Positions 36,201 to 44,272 of a DNA stretch of 64,000 nt are shown here, one piece after another. Each line of letters begins with the position of its first letter. Positions within the stretch are counted from its first letter, which is position 1. Origin of the DNA: an uncultured Bacteroidales bacterium (GTDB lineage: Bacteria > Bacteroidota > Bacteroidia > Bacteroidales > F082); NCBI GenBank assembly GCA_947307415.1, contig CAMZJA010000007.1, forward strand, positions 27,309-91,308, given 5' to 3'. The translations under genes were made by a program, and so were the position numbers. The notes under the pieces are model-generated. The model did not search any database, was not told the DNA's origin, and saw nothing but the letters and a program-made list of their open reading frames with translations.

Positions 36201-37673
36201 TTGATTCTCAAAGTCTCCATGAATATTAAAATCTTCAAAATCATTACCTCCGATACTTAAAGAAGTGAAATGAAGATCAGCCTCAAACTCAGTATTTTCA
36301 ACATCCAGACCCTTACCGCCCATGTCGAGTTCAAACGACGTTCTGGAATATCCGTTAAATCCCAGCAAAGAGGTGAGATTCAAATTTCTGGCGTCGATAT
36401 CGAAGGAATAGGCAGGATCATCAGCTGTGTTAAGATAAACCTGAGCGTTCACATCGCCGACATCAGTAACGATGTTGAACTGAGTCTTAAAATCTCTCGG
36501 ATAGCCTTGAAAATCACCTGATAATGAATAGACTCCTACATCGCTCAACATTTCGGGAATCGGAAGCGTCACCGAGCTGGCAGGTATCGCGAAATTCCTG
36601 GTATCTTCATAAGTCGAGACGAGCTCTTTGATTGTCACATCCATGTAAGTGTCATTAAATTCAGGCAATCCCGTAAATGTAACATCAGCGTCGATATGCG
36701 ATTCTTCGCCGAAATCAGCGACAAAATCGCTTACCATAAAATCGCTTACAAAGCCGTCGTAATATGCTGTAAAGAAGAATTTATCAGGCATTTTTCGCAT
36801 AACCCACGCGAAATATTGCAAATCGCTAAGCAACAATGTCGTAGGACGGATATCACCTATCATCTTCACCGAATCGACAAATGAATAAAAGCATTGCGGG
36901 CGTTCATATTCAAACCTAAGGTCGAGGTCGAGATGCGATTCGTTGGTGTTAAGTAAAAGATTATCAACAGTTAAGCTCTTATTGCAATATAACACGTCGG
37001 CGCTCAGGCTGTCGAGCGATAAGCCGCATCTGTCTTTGCCCTGAAGTCGGTTAATAACACCGAAAACCGAGTCATTTCTTATCTCCAGATTGTCGAAATC
37101 GCCGTAAATGCTGTCGATATCGAGGTGAGCGTAGTCCATGCTGAGCTTCTCGGGCTTGTCTTTGTTCTGATTCCAAAAGATCAGATGGCCGTTATCGAGC
37201 GTCAAATTGTCAACTCGGAGGTGCAAATCCGAGTTTTTATCATCATTTTTGCCTCCGCCACCACCACCCAGCTGCAGAAGCACCTCTCTCAAATTAAGTT
37301 TTTTCTCCCCTTCATATTTCACCAGTCTTCCATAAACATCTTTAAAATAAACATCTTTGATTCTGATGTCATCGGATTTCATCGTCGGACTGAATTTCGC
37401 GTTAAGCGTACCTATCTCGAACATAGGATAGCCCTCTAAGTCGTTGATTTGCACGTCTTCCATGCAAACCAAGAGCTTCTCGGTGACATAAAAAGTTCGG
37501 ATTTTTACTTCTGTATTCAGTTTTTTCGACATCTCTCCTGCCAGCAAACGCGCTATCATACTCTGCACGGTGATGTCGCGGAAAGCCGCCACAAGACTCG
37601 CCAGAAGAGCAAAATTAATTACAATGATAATTAATATGCCGTGTATAATCTTCTTTTTTGTACCTTTGCGCAT
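33183..37673 (-). CDS. tamB: TamB-like translocation/assembly module (AsmA/DUF490 superfamily)
   Basis: A 1496-residue inner-membrane-anchored protein spanning the periplasm. An N-terminal helix (about 10-30) is followed by an AsmA-like N-terminus ('VKIRTFYVTEKLLVCMEDV') and a very long beta-helical stretch with no other membrane segments. The C-terminal DUF490 domain (about 1130-1480) has 'GDYVITSGTFNFTLEMVKRKFTL' and 'GGTLRWTGDPTDADIDIVGVYRTK'. TamB-like proteins move lipids between membranes or assist outer-membrane protein assembly. No TamA/BamA gene is adjacent. It starts 12 bp from the divergent tsaD gene, an arrangement I recall in other Bacteroidota. It reads into the helicase gene with 20 bp overlap. 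Confidence 0.9.
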   Translation of the reverse strand: MRKGTKKKIIHGILIIIVINFALLASLVAAFRDITVQSMIARLLAGEMSKKLNTEVKIRTFYVTEKLLVCMEDVQINDLEGYPMFEIGTLNAKFSPTMKSDDIRIKDVYFKDVYGRLVKYEGEKKLNLREVLLQLGGGGGGKNDDKNSDLHLRVDNLTLDNGHLIFWNQNKDKPEKLSMDYAHLDIDSIYGDFDNLEIRNDSVFGVINRLQGKDRCGLSLDSLSADVLYCNKSLTVDNLLLNTNESHLDLDLRFEYERPQCFYSFVDSVKMIGDIRPTTLLLSDLQYFAWVMRKMPDKFFFTAYYDGFVSDFMVSDFVADFGEESHIDADVTFTGLPEFNDTYMDVTIKELVSTYEDTRNFAIPASSVTLPIPEMLSDVGVYSLSGDFQGYPRDFKTQFNIVTDVGDVNAQVYLNTADDPAYSFDIDARNLNLTSLLGFNGYSRTSFELDMGGKGLDVENTEFEADLHFTSLSIGGNDFEDFNIHGDFENQRFIALTDINHQYLDMDFSTMIDLHGNRPSYNIIAKIEEADLLNLNLLDNDSIMLLSSDIDLEFSGNDIDNIIGRLDIKKTRYFNGNEYLMKDFSANVSEMNGIKDVTIDCDFFDFYGTGIVHAKTFVNAMKNTAKRYVNMPEWFGNTVPDANKQEFSISMNLKDTRTLSKLFVPNLYVSSGTTINATYTDGYSYHGSTIESPEIWFNNFKFKNLDMRNSARFEEFISRISFDDIIIRDTTSKNPDRIGLENVVLMSNFSNDVATFTLYWDDDDADDHNKAKIKSTFVPHPDSGGLMNIQSEEFVLNDTVWTLNPDCSIDFQKHNTKIDNLELYTDSQKISIHGVYPNRDADTLFAEFHNVDISDFDFVTRGYDIDLDGVLVGTLGISGMKENLSFSSDLELDGFYVNGQEVGDVVASAKWYEPSESVFVNMEIYSNSFGKGQHESVGLIGFYYPKKKRDNLKFDMFLDEFKLNTVSPFITSVTNRMGGYANGNLNIRGSVNEPVILGDIKLRHASCNVNYLNTYYTINDDIKLEHDKIVFNNVVVKDTIGNSATVNGAIRHKHLKDFNFDLTIDCDNFLALNIPDYQAKGFYGTAVADGTVTINGPVNDVKMTINALTKDGTVIDIPLSGSTSVDNDFIVFVKKNVEADTLVETYVPEVKKEDKNFTMDLSVEANSDAVVNIFLPQNMGSINARGSGNINIGLDSDIFELKGDYVITSGTFNFTLEMVKRKFTLRRGGTLRWTGDPTDADIDIVGVYRTKSSLTSLGTLVVDSTALTNNINVDCIIRLSDKLMNPTITFGIELPNAKEDTKNLVYSVIDTTNQAVMAQQVLSLMVLGSFAYTAGSNISRFGTTSYYSVITSQLSSWLSQISKDFDIGINYTPDDQLTNEELEVALSTQLFDDRLTIEGNFGVIRGNRSDADEANNLVGDVDLTFRLTKRLSLKAYNHTNIKNNYYYYSYENYSDFTQGIGLSFSQSFDNIREIFTLNKKNKSKKLKLDGNGPTPK
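37661..37668 (+). promoter_or_regulatory. -7 box TACCTTTG for tsaD, inside the tamB 5' end
   Basis: TACCTTTG followed by CGC, 17 bp before the tsaD ATG at 37686. It lies within the first codons of the divergent tamB gene, so initiation of tsaD overlaps tamB translation signals. Confidence 0.55.
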
Positions 37674-37685
37674 TATTTTATAGCA

Positions 37686-38705
37686 ATGGACGAATACATT
37701 TTAGCAATCGAATCCTCCTGCGATGACACTTCTGCGGCAGTCCTCAGAGGCACGACAGTCTTATCGAATGTCATTGCTAATCAAGAGGTTCACCGCCAAT
37801 ACGGAGGTGTCATTCCGGAGCTCGCCTCGCGCGCGCACCAGCAGAATATCATACCTGTTGTTGACGCCGCAATTAAGCAAGCAAATATACAAAAAAATCA
37901 AATACGCGCAATAGCTTTTACACGAGGACCTGGATTATTAGGTTCTTTGCTCGTAGGCACTTCATTTTCAAAGGCTTTCGCGCTTGCCATGGACATCCCG
38001 ATGATTGAAATTAATCATACCAACGGCCATGTGTTGGCACTTTTCGCCCAAGAGCCCGACAATCCTACGCCGGTTCCGCAGTTTCCGTTCCTTTGCTTGA
38101 CAGTTTCAGGCGGGCACACGCAAATCATGAAGGTCAACGACTATTTCGACCTTGAGATTCTTGGCAAGACCATCGACGATGCCGCCGGAGAAGCATTCGA
38201 CAAGACAGCGAAAATCATGGGGCTCGGCTACCCTGGAGGCCCGATAATCAATAAGTTAGCAAAAGAAGGCAACCCCGATACTTTCCAGTTCAGCAAGCCG
38301 CATATTCCGGGCTACGACTACAGCTTCAGCGGACTGAAAACCAGTTTCTTATATTTCTTGCGCGACAAACTCAAGGAAAACGAGAATTTTATCGAGGAAA
38401 ACAAAGCCGATTTGTGCGCTTCTATCCAAAAAGACATCATCGACACTTTGATGAAAAAACTCATCAAGGCGGCGAAAGACACAAGAATCAGACAGGTGGC
38501 GATAGCGGGCGGAGTATCAGCAAACACTGGACTTCAGGATGCCATGATTGCAGCCGGAAAGAAATATCATTGGGACGTGTTCATCCCGAAGTTCAAATTC
38601 AGCACCGACAACGCCGCGATGATTGGCGTAGCGGGATATCTGAAATATAAACGCGGTGAATTTGGAAGTCAGGATATGACACCATACGCACGAACAAAAT
38701 ATTAG
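37686..38705 (+). CDS. tsaD: tRNA N6-threonylcarbamoyladenosine transferase TsaD
   Basis: A 339-residue enzyme that transfers threonylcarbamoyl to A37 of ANN-decoding tRNAs together with TsaB/TsaE. Metal ligands His111 and His115 sit in 'EINHTNGH'. Other family motifs are 'AIESSCDDTSAAV' (about 7-19), 'PELASRAH', 'TRGPGLLGSLLVG', 'LTVSGGHTQIM', 'DDAAGEAFDKTAK' and 'AGGVSANTGL', with the late Asp in 'TDNAAMIG'. Length is normal. The ATG at 37686 is chosen because it begins the conserved N-terminus. It is 3 bp upstream of dgt. Confidence 0.97.
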   Translation: MDEYILAIESSCDDTSAAVLRGTTVLSNVIANQEVHRQYGGVIPELASRAHQQNIIPVVDAAIKQANIQKNQIRAIAFTRGPGLLGSLLVGTSFSKAFALAMDIPMIEINHTNGHVLALFAQEPDNPTPVPQFPFLCLTVSGGHTQIMKVNDYFDLEILGKTIDDAAGEAFDKTAKIMGLGYPGGPIINKLAKEGNPDTFQFSKPHIPGYDYSFSGLKTSFLYFLRDKLKENENFIEENKADLCASIQKDIIDTLMKKLIKAAKDTRIRQVAIAGGVSANTGLQDAMIAAGKKYHWDVFIPKFKFSTDNAAMIGVAGYLKYKRGEFGSQDMTPYARTKY

Positions 38706-38708
38706 GCC

Positions 38709-40031
38709 ATGAATTGGGAATCGTTATTATCAGCAAAACGTGAGGCTCGCGCGCAGAGCGTCGCCGACATCAGAAACGAGTTTCAGAGAGATTACGACCG
38801 TATAATCTTCTCTAACATTTTTCACCGTCTGCAGAACAAGACGCAGGTCTTCGCCTTGCCAGGCGCCAAGCTCGTGCATAACCGATTGACACACAGCCTC
38901 GAAGTGGCCAGTGTAGGACGTTCCATCGCACGCAAAGTGTCGAAATTCCTCATCGATAAGTATGGTCCCGATTTTCATGACGTCATCTACGACATCGACA
39001 CCATAGTCTCGACGGCATGTCTCGCCCACGACCTTGGCAACCCTCCTTTCGGGCATTCCGGCGAAGAAACCATGAGCAGCTATTTCAAGTTCGGCGAAGG
39101 CAAGATACTCGAGAGCCAAATCCCTGAGAATCAATGGTCTGACCTCATCTCGTTTGAAGGCAACGCCAACGCTTTCCGTCAGCTCACACATCAGTTTGCC
39201 GGCCGTCGTGAAGGCGGTTTGTCGCTGACCTACGCTTCGCTCGCAACCTTGATAAAATATCCGTATCCGTCGTTCGACAAAGGCGACCGCAAGAAATACA
39301 ACGTCTTCAACAGCGAAATCGAGCAGTTTGAGAAGGTCATGGAAGGCTGCGGCATCCCTCGCATCGACAGCCAGCGCCCGATTTACGCGCGTCATCCGCT
39401 CTCATATATGATGGAGGCCGCCGACGACATCTGCTATCTCATTTTAGACATGGAAGACGCCCACAAACGCGGTATCATCCAGACCGTCGACATCGACAAG
39501 CATTTCACAGCGTTTTTCGACGAGAGCCGACCAGAAGAAACTTGGTTCTTCGAGCGTCGCGAGCATATCTTCAAGACCGTCACCGACTCCAACGAACGCA
39601 TGGCGTTTTTGCGCGCCACCGTCATCAACAAGCTGGTTGACTGCGTGTCGAAGGTGTTCATCGAGAACTACGACGACATCATGGCGGGAACGTTCAAAAA
39701 CAGCCTCATCTCGCATCTGCCGAAGCTCGAGCAAGACGCACTTGAAGAATGCAGAAGTTTCTCAGTACCAAACATCTACAAGCATCCATCGGTAGTAAAG
39801 ATTGAAGTAACAGGCTACAACATCATCGGCAACCTGATGAACGAGTTTATGGACGCCATTTTGCATCCCGACAGCGGCTATCACAAACGTCTGGTGTCGA
39901 TCATCCCCGACCAGTTCAAGACTGAAAAAGACGACCTGTATTCAAAAATACAAGTCGTCCTCGACTACATCTCCAACATGACCGATTTGTACGCCGTGCA
40001 GCTGTACAAAGATTTGAGGGGAATAGAATAA
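38709..40031 (+). CDS. dgt: dNTP triphosphohydrolase (dGTPase family)
   Basis: A 440-residue HD-domain enzyme that hydrolyses dNTPs (dGTP in the type member) to nucleoside and tripolyphosphate. The HD metal site is visible: His62 in 'NRLTHSLEV' and His107-Asp108 in 'CLAHDLGNPPFGHSGE'. The later Asp of the site lies in 'MMEAADDICYLILDMEDAHK' (about 237-256). The N-terminal 'EFQRDYDRIIFSNIFHRLQNKTQVF' is typical. The gene follows tsaD after 3 bp and ends next to the convergent glycoamidase gene. Confidence 0.9.
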   Translation: MNWESLLSAKREARAQSVADIRNEFQRDYDRIIFSNIFHRLQNKTQVFALPGAKLVHNRLTHSLEVASVGRSIARKVSKFLIDKYGPDFHDVIYDIDTIVSTACLAHDLGNPPFGHSGEETMSSYFKFGEGKILESQIPENQWSDLISFEGNANAFRQLTHQFAGRREGGLSLTYASLATLIKYPYPSFDKGDRKKYNVFNSEIEQFEKVMEGCGIPRIDSQRPIYARHPLSYMMEAADDICYLILDMEDAHKRGIIQTVDIDKHFTAFFDESRPEETWFFERREHIFKTVTDSNERMAFLRATVINKLVDCVSKVFIENYDDIMAGTFKNSLISHLPKLEQDALEECRSFSVPNIYKHPSVVKIEVTGYNIIGNLMNEFMDAILHPDSGYHKRLVSIIPDQFKTEKDDLYSKIQVVLDYISNMTDLYAVQLYKDLRGIE

Positions 40032-41720
40032 TTATTTTTTCTCACCAAGCAGTACACCGCTAACCATCCAATGCGAGAAGCTGCCGCCTTCGTCAGCACC
40101 TTGCGGGATGGCGACAGTGATGGTGTGATGGCCTGGTTTTAAATCACTTAGGTCGAAATAAACCGGATTGGTGGCAGTGCCCGGACACCAGCCCGAACGC
40201 GACAGGTCGGACGACGACACACCGTTCCAAAAGTTGCCCGAAACAGGGTTGAATTCACGGTAAGTCGCACAGTCACAACGCCATGGAGTGTATTTGAACA
40301 CTTTCTCGCCATCCACAATTATGGTGTTTTCTTTTGGGTTGAACTCGTCGCCTCCGCCCCAGCCGCCATGGCCAGTGGTAATATATCTAAGTCGCAGATT
40401 ATCAACGCCTTCAGGTACATCAAACTCAACAGTGAGGCTGTCGGTTTGGAACAAACGGCCGTAGTTTTGACCAGACATCTCCATCACGTTGCAGGTGTTG
40501 AACAACGGCAGGCTCCAACGACTGTTATGCGACGCGTCGCCGTCATAATCATTAGGGTAGGCCACCAAATCGAGCGACACCTTATGTCCGCCGCCATCGT
40601 AGTTTCCGATGAAAGCGCCAATAATCACATCGCCAGAGAGACGGTCGGAAAGCTCCGAGACCTCCATCTTGTAATATGCCTCGTCCTCCCATTCCAAGCC
40701 GTCGATTTTTACCTTATCGTTGAAATGATTCACGCCAAAAGGAGTGAAAAACCTCACCAACTCGACAACCGGCAAGTAATCGTCCTCGATACGAATGCCC
40801 TGATATTTTTTTCCATTCTTATCATACACCACCGGAATTGTTTCGATGCTGTCAATCAATGCATTAGCCATCGAAAGCTTTCTGTCAGTAGGGATTACAA
40901 AGACCGAGCCGGAGCGGTCGTAAGCGTCGCCATTCGAGCGTTGGCGCAGCTCCACAAAAAGCTGATAATGCTCAGGCAGCGTTGGCAGTTCCATGCGTTT
41001 CAAAATGATGGTACCCCACGAATAATGCAGCACGGTGTCGAACGGAATAGAGCCTTTGTATTTGTCCATTTTCACAAAATGAATCTGCTCGTCGGCAAAG
41101 ACATGTGTACGCAAAATCAGCTTGTCTTTGTTGATTTGGTTCAGCTCCTTCCCTGTCTTCCTAACTCCAAGATTATCAGGCATTAAGCTCTTCTTCAGCT
41201 TCTTATCTTTTTTCACCGATTTCAGATCCATGATGCGATTGCCATTTATTGCCTGGCGAACCATCACACCCTTCAGATAGCCGCGCGAAGTGACCGGCGA
41301 GGCGTCATAGCCAAGACTTTCGGTCATCCAAACCTCAATAGTATTCGAATTTATTGAAGTCTTATATTTCTTGCAATTATATCCAAGAAGCTTCTCCTCG
41401 CCTACTTCACGAAACTCTATATCGCTGGTTTTCAACGAGTAAACATAATAATATGACTCAGCCTCGCTATATTTCATCTGAAAATAAGCCGAATCGGTGT
41501 CATAATCTACGTAAGTGACGTCGGTCGACACACCATCAATCAAGAAACCTTCAAAAGTTCTTATATCATTGATTTTCAATTGGTTTTTATATCTCAAAAC
41601 TTCACGGAAAGTAGTGTCGCCGCTATCCGAGCCAAGCATATATGATTGATAAACAAGACGTTGCTGCGCCGAAGCAATCATAGTGGCAAAAAGAACTAAT
41701 ATTAATAATGTATTCCTCAT
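40032..41720 (-). CDS. Exported PNGase F-like peptide N-glycosidase
   Basis: A 562-residue secreted protein. The ATG at 41720 gives a signal peptide (1 to about 18, '...MIASAQQ'). Residues about 20-250 form an extra N-terminal domain, with GLPGLI-like 'KLLGYNCKKY'. The C-terminal about 310 residues match PNGase F: an N-domain with 'PEHYQLFVELRQRSNGDAYDR' and a C-domain with 'LRYITTGHGGWGGGDEF', 'YTPWRCDCATYR', 'SRSGWCPGTATNPV' and 'IPQGADEGGSFSHW'. PNGase F cleaves N-glycans from asparagine. It is divergent from an S9 peptidase with back-to-back promoters, which suits glycoprotein breakdown. Confidence 0.88.
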   Translation of the reverse strand: MRNTLLILVLFATMIASAQQRLVYQSYMLGSDSGDTTFREVLRYKNQLKINDIRTFEGFLIDGVSTDVTYVDYDTDSAYFQMKYSEAESYYYVYSLKTSDIEFREVGEEKLLGYNCKKYKTSINSNTIEVWMTESLGYDASPVTSRGYLKGVMVRQAINGNRIMDLKSVKKDKKLKKSLMPDNLGVRKTGKELNQINKDKLILRTHVFADEQIHFVKMDKYKGSIPFDTVLHYSWGTIILKRMELPTLPEHYQLFVELRQRSNGDAYDRSGSVFVIPTDRKLSMANALIDSIETIPVVYDKNGKKYQGIRIEDDYLPVVELVRFFTPFGVNHFNDKVKIDGLEWEDEAYYKMEVSELSDRLSGDVIIGAFIGNYDGGGHKVSLDLVAYPNDYDGDASHNSRWSLPLFNTCNVMEMSGQNYGRLFQTDSLTVEFDVPEGVDNLRLRYITTGHGGWGGGDEFNPKENTIIVDGEKVFKYTPWRCDCATYREFNPVSGNFWNGVSSSDLSRSGWCPGTATNPVYFDLSDLKPGHHTITVAIPQGADEGGSFSHWMVSGVLLGEKK

Positions 41721-41735
41721 AGTTAAAATTTTTTG

Positions 41736-41743
41736 CAAATATA
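41736..41743 (-). promoter_or_regulatory. -7 box TATATTTG for the PNGase F-like gene
   Basis: The minus strand reads TATATTTG followed by CAAAA, 15 bp before the ATG at 41720. It rules out the upstream start at 41756. Confidence 0.65.
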
Positions 41744-41755
41744 AAAATATTCCCA

Positions 41756-41763
41756 TAATTTTG
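41756..41763 (+). promoter_or_regulatory. -7 box TAATTTTG for the S9 peptidase gene
   Basis: TAATTTTG followed by CAAAA, 32 bp before the ATG at 41796. It lies only 12 bp from the opposing -7 box, so the two transcripts diverge from overlapping promoters. Confidence 0.65.
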
Positions 41764-41795
41764 CAAAATTATATTGAATAATAAATATTTAAAAT

Positions 41796-43868
41796 ATGAA
41801 AAAATTCCTTCTTCCTATCGCATTGATACTATTGATGTTACAGTCATGCGGTAACGCCTCGAAGCAGCAAGCTCCGGCGCGAGAGACAATCAAACTTGAG
41901 TCAGACATCCTAACTCCAGAGGTGCTGTGGGCCATGGGTCGCATAGGCGAGTTCTCGGTCTCACCCGACAATAAACATGTAGTTTATAACGTCACCGACT
42001 ATTCCGTCGAGGAAAACAAAGGATTCTCAAGGATTTACATCATGGATGCCGACGGCAGAAACGTGAAATGCCTCACCAATGGCACCACCAGCGACTACAG
42101 CCCTGTCTTCATCCCTTCAGGAAACATAGCTTTCATGACATCGGCGAGCGGCGACATGCAGCTTTGGGAGATGGACATCTTAGGCAGCAACCGCAAGCAA
42201 CTCACTGATATTCAAGATGGTATAACAGGATTTAAGTTCAGTCCGGACGGCAAACACATCGTTTATTCAGCTGAAGTGAAGATGAAAGACCAGGTCGTCG
42301 ACATCTACCCTGACCTTCCGAAGTCATCGGGAAGAATCAACAACGACTTGATGTATCGTCATTGGGACCAGTGGGTCGACACCTACAGCCATCTATTCAT
42401 CGCTAATTTGGATAACAGCATGATTACCAGCGGATTAGACATCCTTCAAGGTGAGCCTTGGGAGTCACCGGTGAGACCATGGGGCGGCATGGAACAGGTT
42501 TCATGGACTGAAGACAACAGCGCAGTGCTTTACTGCTGCCGCAAGAAGGTTGGAAAAGACTATGCAACCTCAACAAACACTGACATTTACAGATACGACA
42601 TCGCTTCAGGTTTAACTGCCAACCTCACCGAGGGCATGATGGGCTACGACCTCAACATCAGCGTGGCTCCGACAGGCAACAAAATGGCTTGGGAAAGCAT
42701 GGAACGCGACGGCTATGAGGCTGATAAACAACGACTTTTCGTTATGGATCTGAAAACCGGCGAGAAGAAAGACTACAGCATCGGATTCGACCAGAACTCG
42801 ACAAACATCACCTGGTCGGACGACGCCTCGACTATCTATTTCATCAGCGACATCAACGCCACAGACCAGATTTACGAGTTGAGCTTGAACACAGGCAGCA
42901 TCCGTAAGATCACCAACGGAACACATAACTTCGTGTCGTTGGCGGTGGCAGGCGACAAACTCATTGCCGGACAGCAGTCGATGAGTCACCCGACGGAGCT
43001 TTATACCGTCGACCCTAAGGCTGGTACATACACTCAAATCACACACGTTAACGATAACATTTTCAAACAGTTGACAACAGCTGAGGTTGAAGAGAGATGG
43101 ATTCCGACCACCGATGGCAAGCGCATGCTCACCTGGGTTATTTATCCACCACATTTCGACAAGAGCAAGAAATATCCTACCCTTTTGTATTGCGAAGGCG
43201 GTCCGCAGAGCACAGTGAGCCAGTTCTGGTCATATCGCTGGAACTTCCAGATGATGGCGGCTAATGGTTATATCGTGGTAGCGCCTAACAGACGTGGTTT
43301 GCCGGGCTTCGGTCAGCAGTGGAACGAGGAAATCAGCGGCGACTACGGCGGACAGTGCATGAGAGACTACCTCTCGGCCATCGACGCTTTGGCAAAGGAA
43401 CCGTTTGTTGACGAAGACCGTCTCGGTGCTGTCGGCGCCAGCTTCGGCGGATTCTCGGTGTTCTGGCTCGCAGGTCATCACGACGGACGTTTCAAGGCTT
43501 TGATCGCCCACGACGGAATGTTTAACCTTGACGCTCAATATCTTGAGACAGAAGAGATGTGGTTTGTGAACTGGGATCTCGGCGGTCCTTATTGGGACAA
43601 GGACAACCCTGTGGTGCAGTGGTCATACGCCAACTCGCCTCATTTGTTTGTCGACAAGTGGACAGCTCCTATCCTCGTCATCCATGGCGGTTTGGACTAT
43701 AGAATCTGCTTCACTCAGGGCATGCAGGCCTACAACGCGGCTGTTTTGCGCGGCATTCCTGCCGAGTTCCTCTACTTCCCTGATGAAAACCACTGGGTGC
43801 TGAAGCCTCAGAACGGAATCCTGTGGCAGAGAAGGTTTAAAAACTGGCTCGACACCTATCTGAAATAA
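41796..43868 (+). CDS. S9 family peptidase lipoprotein (DPP IV/acylaminoacyl peptidase type)
   Basis: A 690-residue lipoprotein peptidase. Signal and lipobox are 'LMLQSC' (Cys about 18). An N-terminal propeller of TolB/WD-like blades (about 45-430, 'FSVSPDNKHVVY', 'FSPDGKHIVYS') precedes the alpha/beta hydrolase domain (about 435-690). The catalytic triad is visible: Ser549 in 'VGASFGGF', Asp in 'HGGLDYR' and His in 'DENHWV'. 'NRRGLPGFGQQW' forms the oxyanion region. It removes dipeptides or acyl-residues from peptide N-termini. A terminator follows the stop directly. Confidence 0.94.
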   Translation: MKKFLLPIALILLMLQSCGNASKQQAPARETIKLESDILTPEVLWAMGRIGEFSVSPDNKHVVYNVTDYSVEENKGFSRIYIMDADGRNVKCLTNGTTSDYSPVFIPSGNIAFMTSASGDMQLWEMDILGSNRKQLTDIQDGITGFKFSPDGKHIVYSAEVKMKDQVVDIYPDLPKSSGRINNDLMYRHWDQWVDTYSHLFIANLDNSMITSGLDILQGEPWESPVRPWGGMEQVSWTEDNSAVLYCCRKKVGKDYATSTNTDIYRYDIASGLTANLTEGMMGYDLNISVAPTGNKMAWESMERDGYEADKQRLFVMDLKTGEKKDYSIGFDQNSTNITWSDDASTIYFISDINATDQIYELSLNTGSIRKITNGTHNFVSLAVAGDKLIAGQQSMSHPTELYTVDPKAGTYTQITHVNDNIFKQLTTAEVEERWIPTTDGKRMLTWVIYPPHFDKSKKYPTLLYCEGGPQSTVSQFWSYRWNFQMMAANGYIVVAPNRRGLPGFGQQWNEEISGDYGGQCMRDYLSAIDALAKEPFVDEDRLGAVGASFGGFSVFWLAGHHDGRFKALIAHDGMFNLDAQYLETEEMWFVNWDLGGPYWDKDNPVVQWSYANSPHLFVDKWTAPILVIHGGLDYRICFTQGMQAYNAAVLRGIPAEFLYFPDENHWVLKPQNGILWQRRFKNWLDTYLK

Positions 43869-43869
43869 C

Positions 43870-43904
43870 AAAAAAGAACCGGTCGATTGACCGGTTCTTT
43901 TTTT
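43870..43904. terminator. Bidirectional terminator between the peptidase and tRNA-Leu genes
   Basis: AAAAAAGAACCGGTC and GACCGGTTCTTTTTTT form a long perfect stem with a GATT loop, with A and T tracts on both sides. It can end the plus-strand peptidase and the minus-strand tRNA-Leu transcripts. Confidence 0.92.
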
Positions 43905-43910
43905 ATCTTG

Positions 43911-43994
43911 TGCCCATGAGAAGACTCGAACTTCCAAGAGCGTCCGCTCACTACACCCTGAATGTAGCGTGTTTACCAATTTCACCACATGGGC
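43911..43994 (-). tRNA. tRNA-Leu (CAG)
   Basis: An 84-nt class II tRNA on the minus strand. Acceptor GCCCATG pairs with CATGGGC, discriminator A. The anticodon arm CTACA-TTCAGGG-TGTAG gives CAG. A long variable arm and T loop TTCGAGT are visible. CCA is not encoded. It is the downstream member of a tandem pair. Confidence 0.94.
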
Positions 43995-44011
43995 TTAGGG
44001 TGGAACTTTGG

Positions 44012-44095
44012 TGCCCAGGACAAGAGTCGAACTTGCACGACGCAATCGTCACTACCCCCTCAAAGTAGCGTGTCTACCAATTTCACCACCTGGGC
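44012..44095 (-). tRNA. tRNA-Leu (GAG)
   Basis: An 84-nt class II tRNA on the minus strand. Acceptor GCCCAGG pairs with CCTGGGC, discriminator A. The anticodon loop TTGAGGG gives GAG. Its body resembles the adjacent tRNA-Leu, so they probably arose by duplication. The two are 17 bp apart and share one promoter. Confidence 0.94.
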
Positions 44096-44127
44096 AAGGG
44101 TCTGCAGTTGATTTCTCAAAAGCGTTG

Positions 44128-44162
44128 CAAAATTACACGTTTTTTTAATACGTTCAACAAAA
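44128..44162 (-). promoter_or_regulatory. Promoter of the tRNA-Leu pair (TTTTGTTG-N19-TAATTTTG)
   Basis: On the minus strand TTTTGTTG (44162-44155) is followed by 19 bp and TAATTTTG (44135-44128), then CAACGC. This is the same extended -33 and spacing as the other two tRNA promoters in the window. Confidence 0.7.
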
Positions 44163-44257
44163 TTTTTAAAAAATTTTTATAAGTTGATAATCAACAGATT
44201 AAATGGATTTAGCTGTAATTTTTGGCATACCTTTATTAATATAAAGAGATTTTTTAG

Positions 44258-44265
44258 TAATTTTG
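44258..44265 (+). promoter_or_regulatory. -7 box TAATTTTG for trmD
   Basis: TAATTTTG followed by CAGCG, 7 bp before the trmD ATG at 44273. The transcript would be nearly leaderless. Confidence 0.55.
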
Positions 44266-44272
44266 CAGCGTT

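Noticed and set aside
40368-41186. 272-aa plus-strand ORF
   Set aside because: It is a shadow on the strand opposite the PNGase F-like gene, with no promoter or domain.
41721-41756. Upstream start for the PNGase F-like protein
   Set aside because: It would lie before the minus-strand -7 box and spoil the signal peptide.
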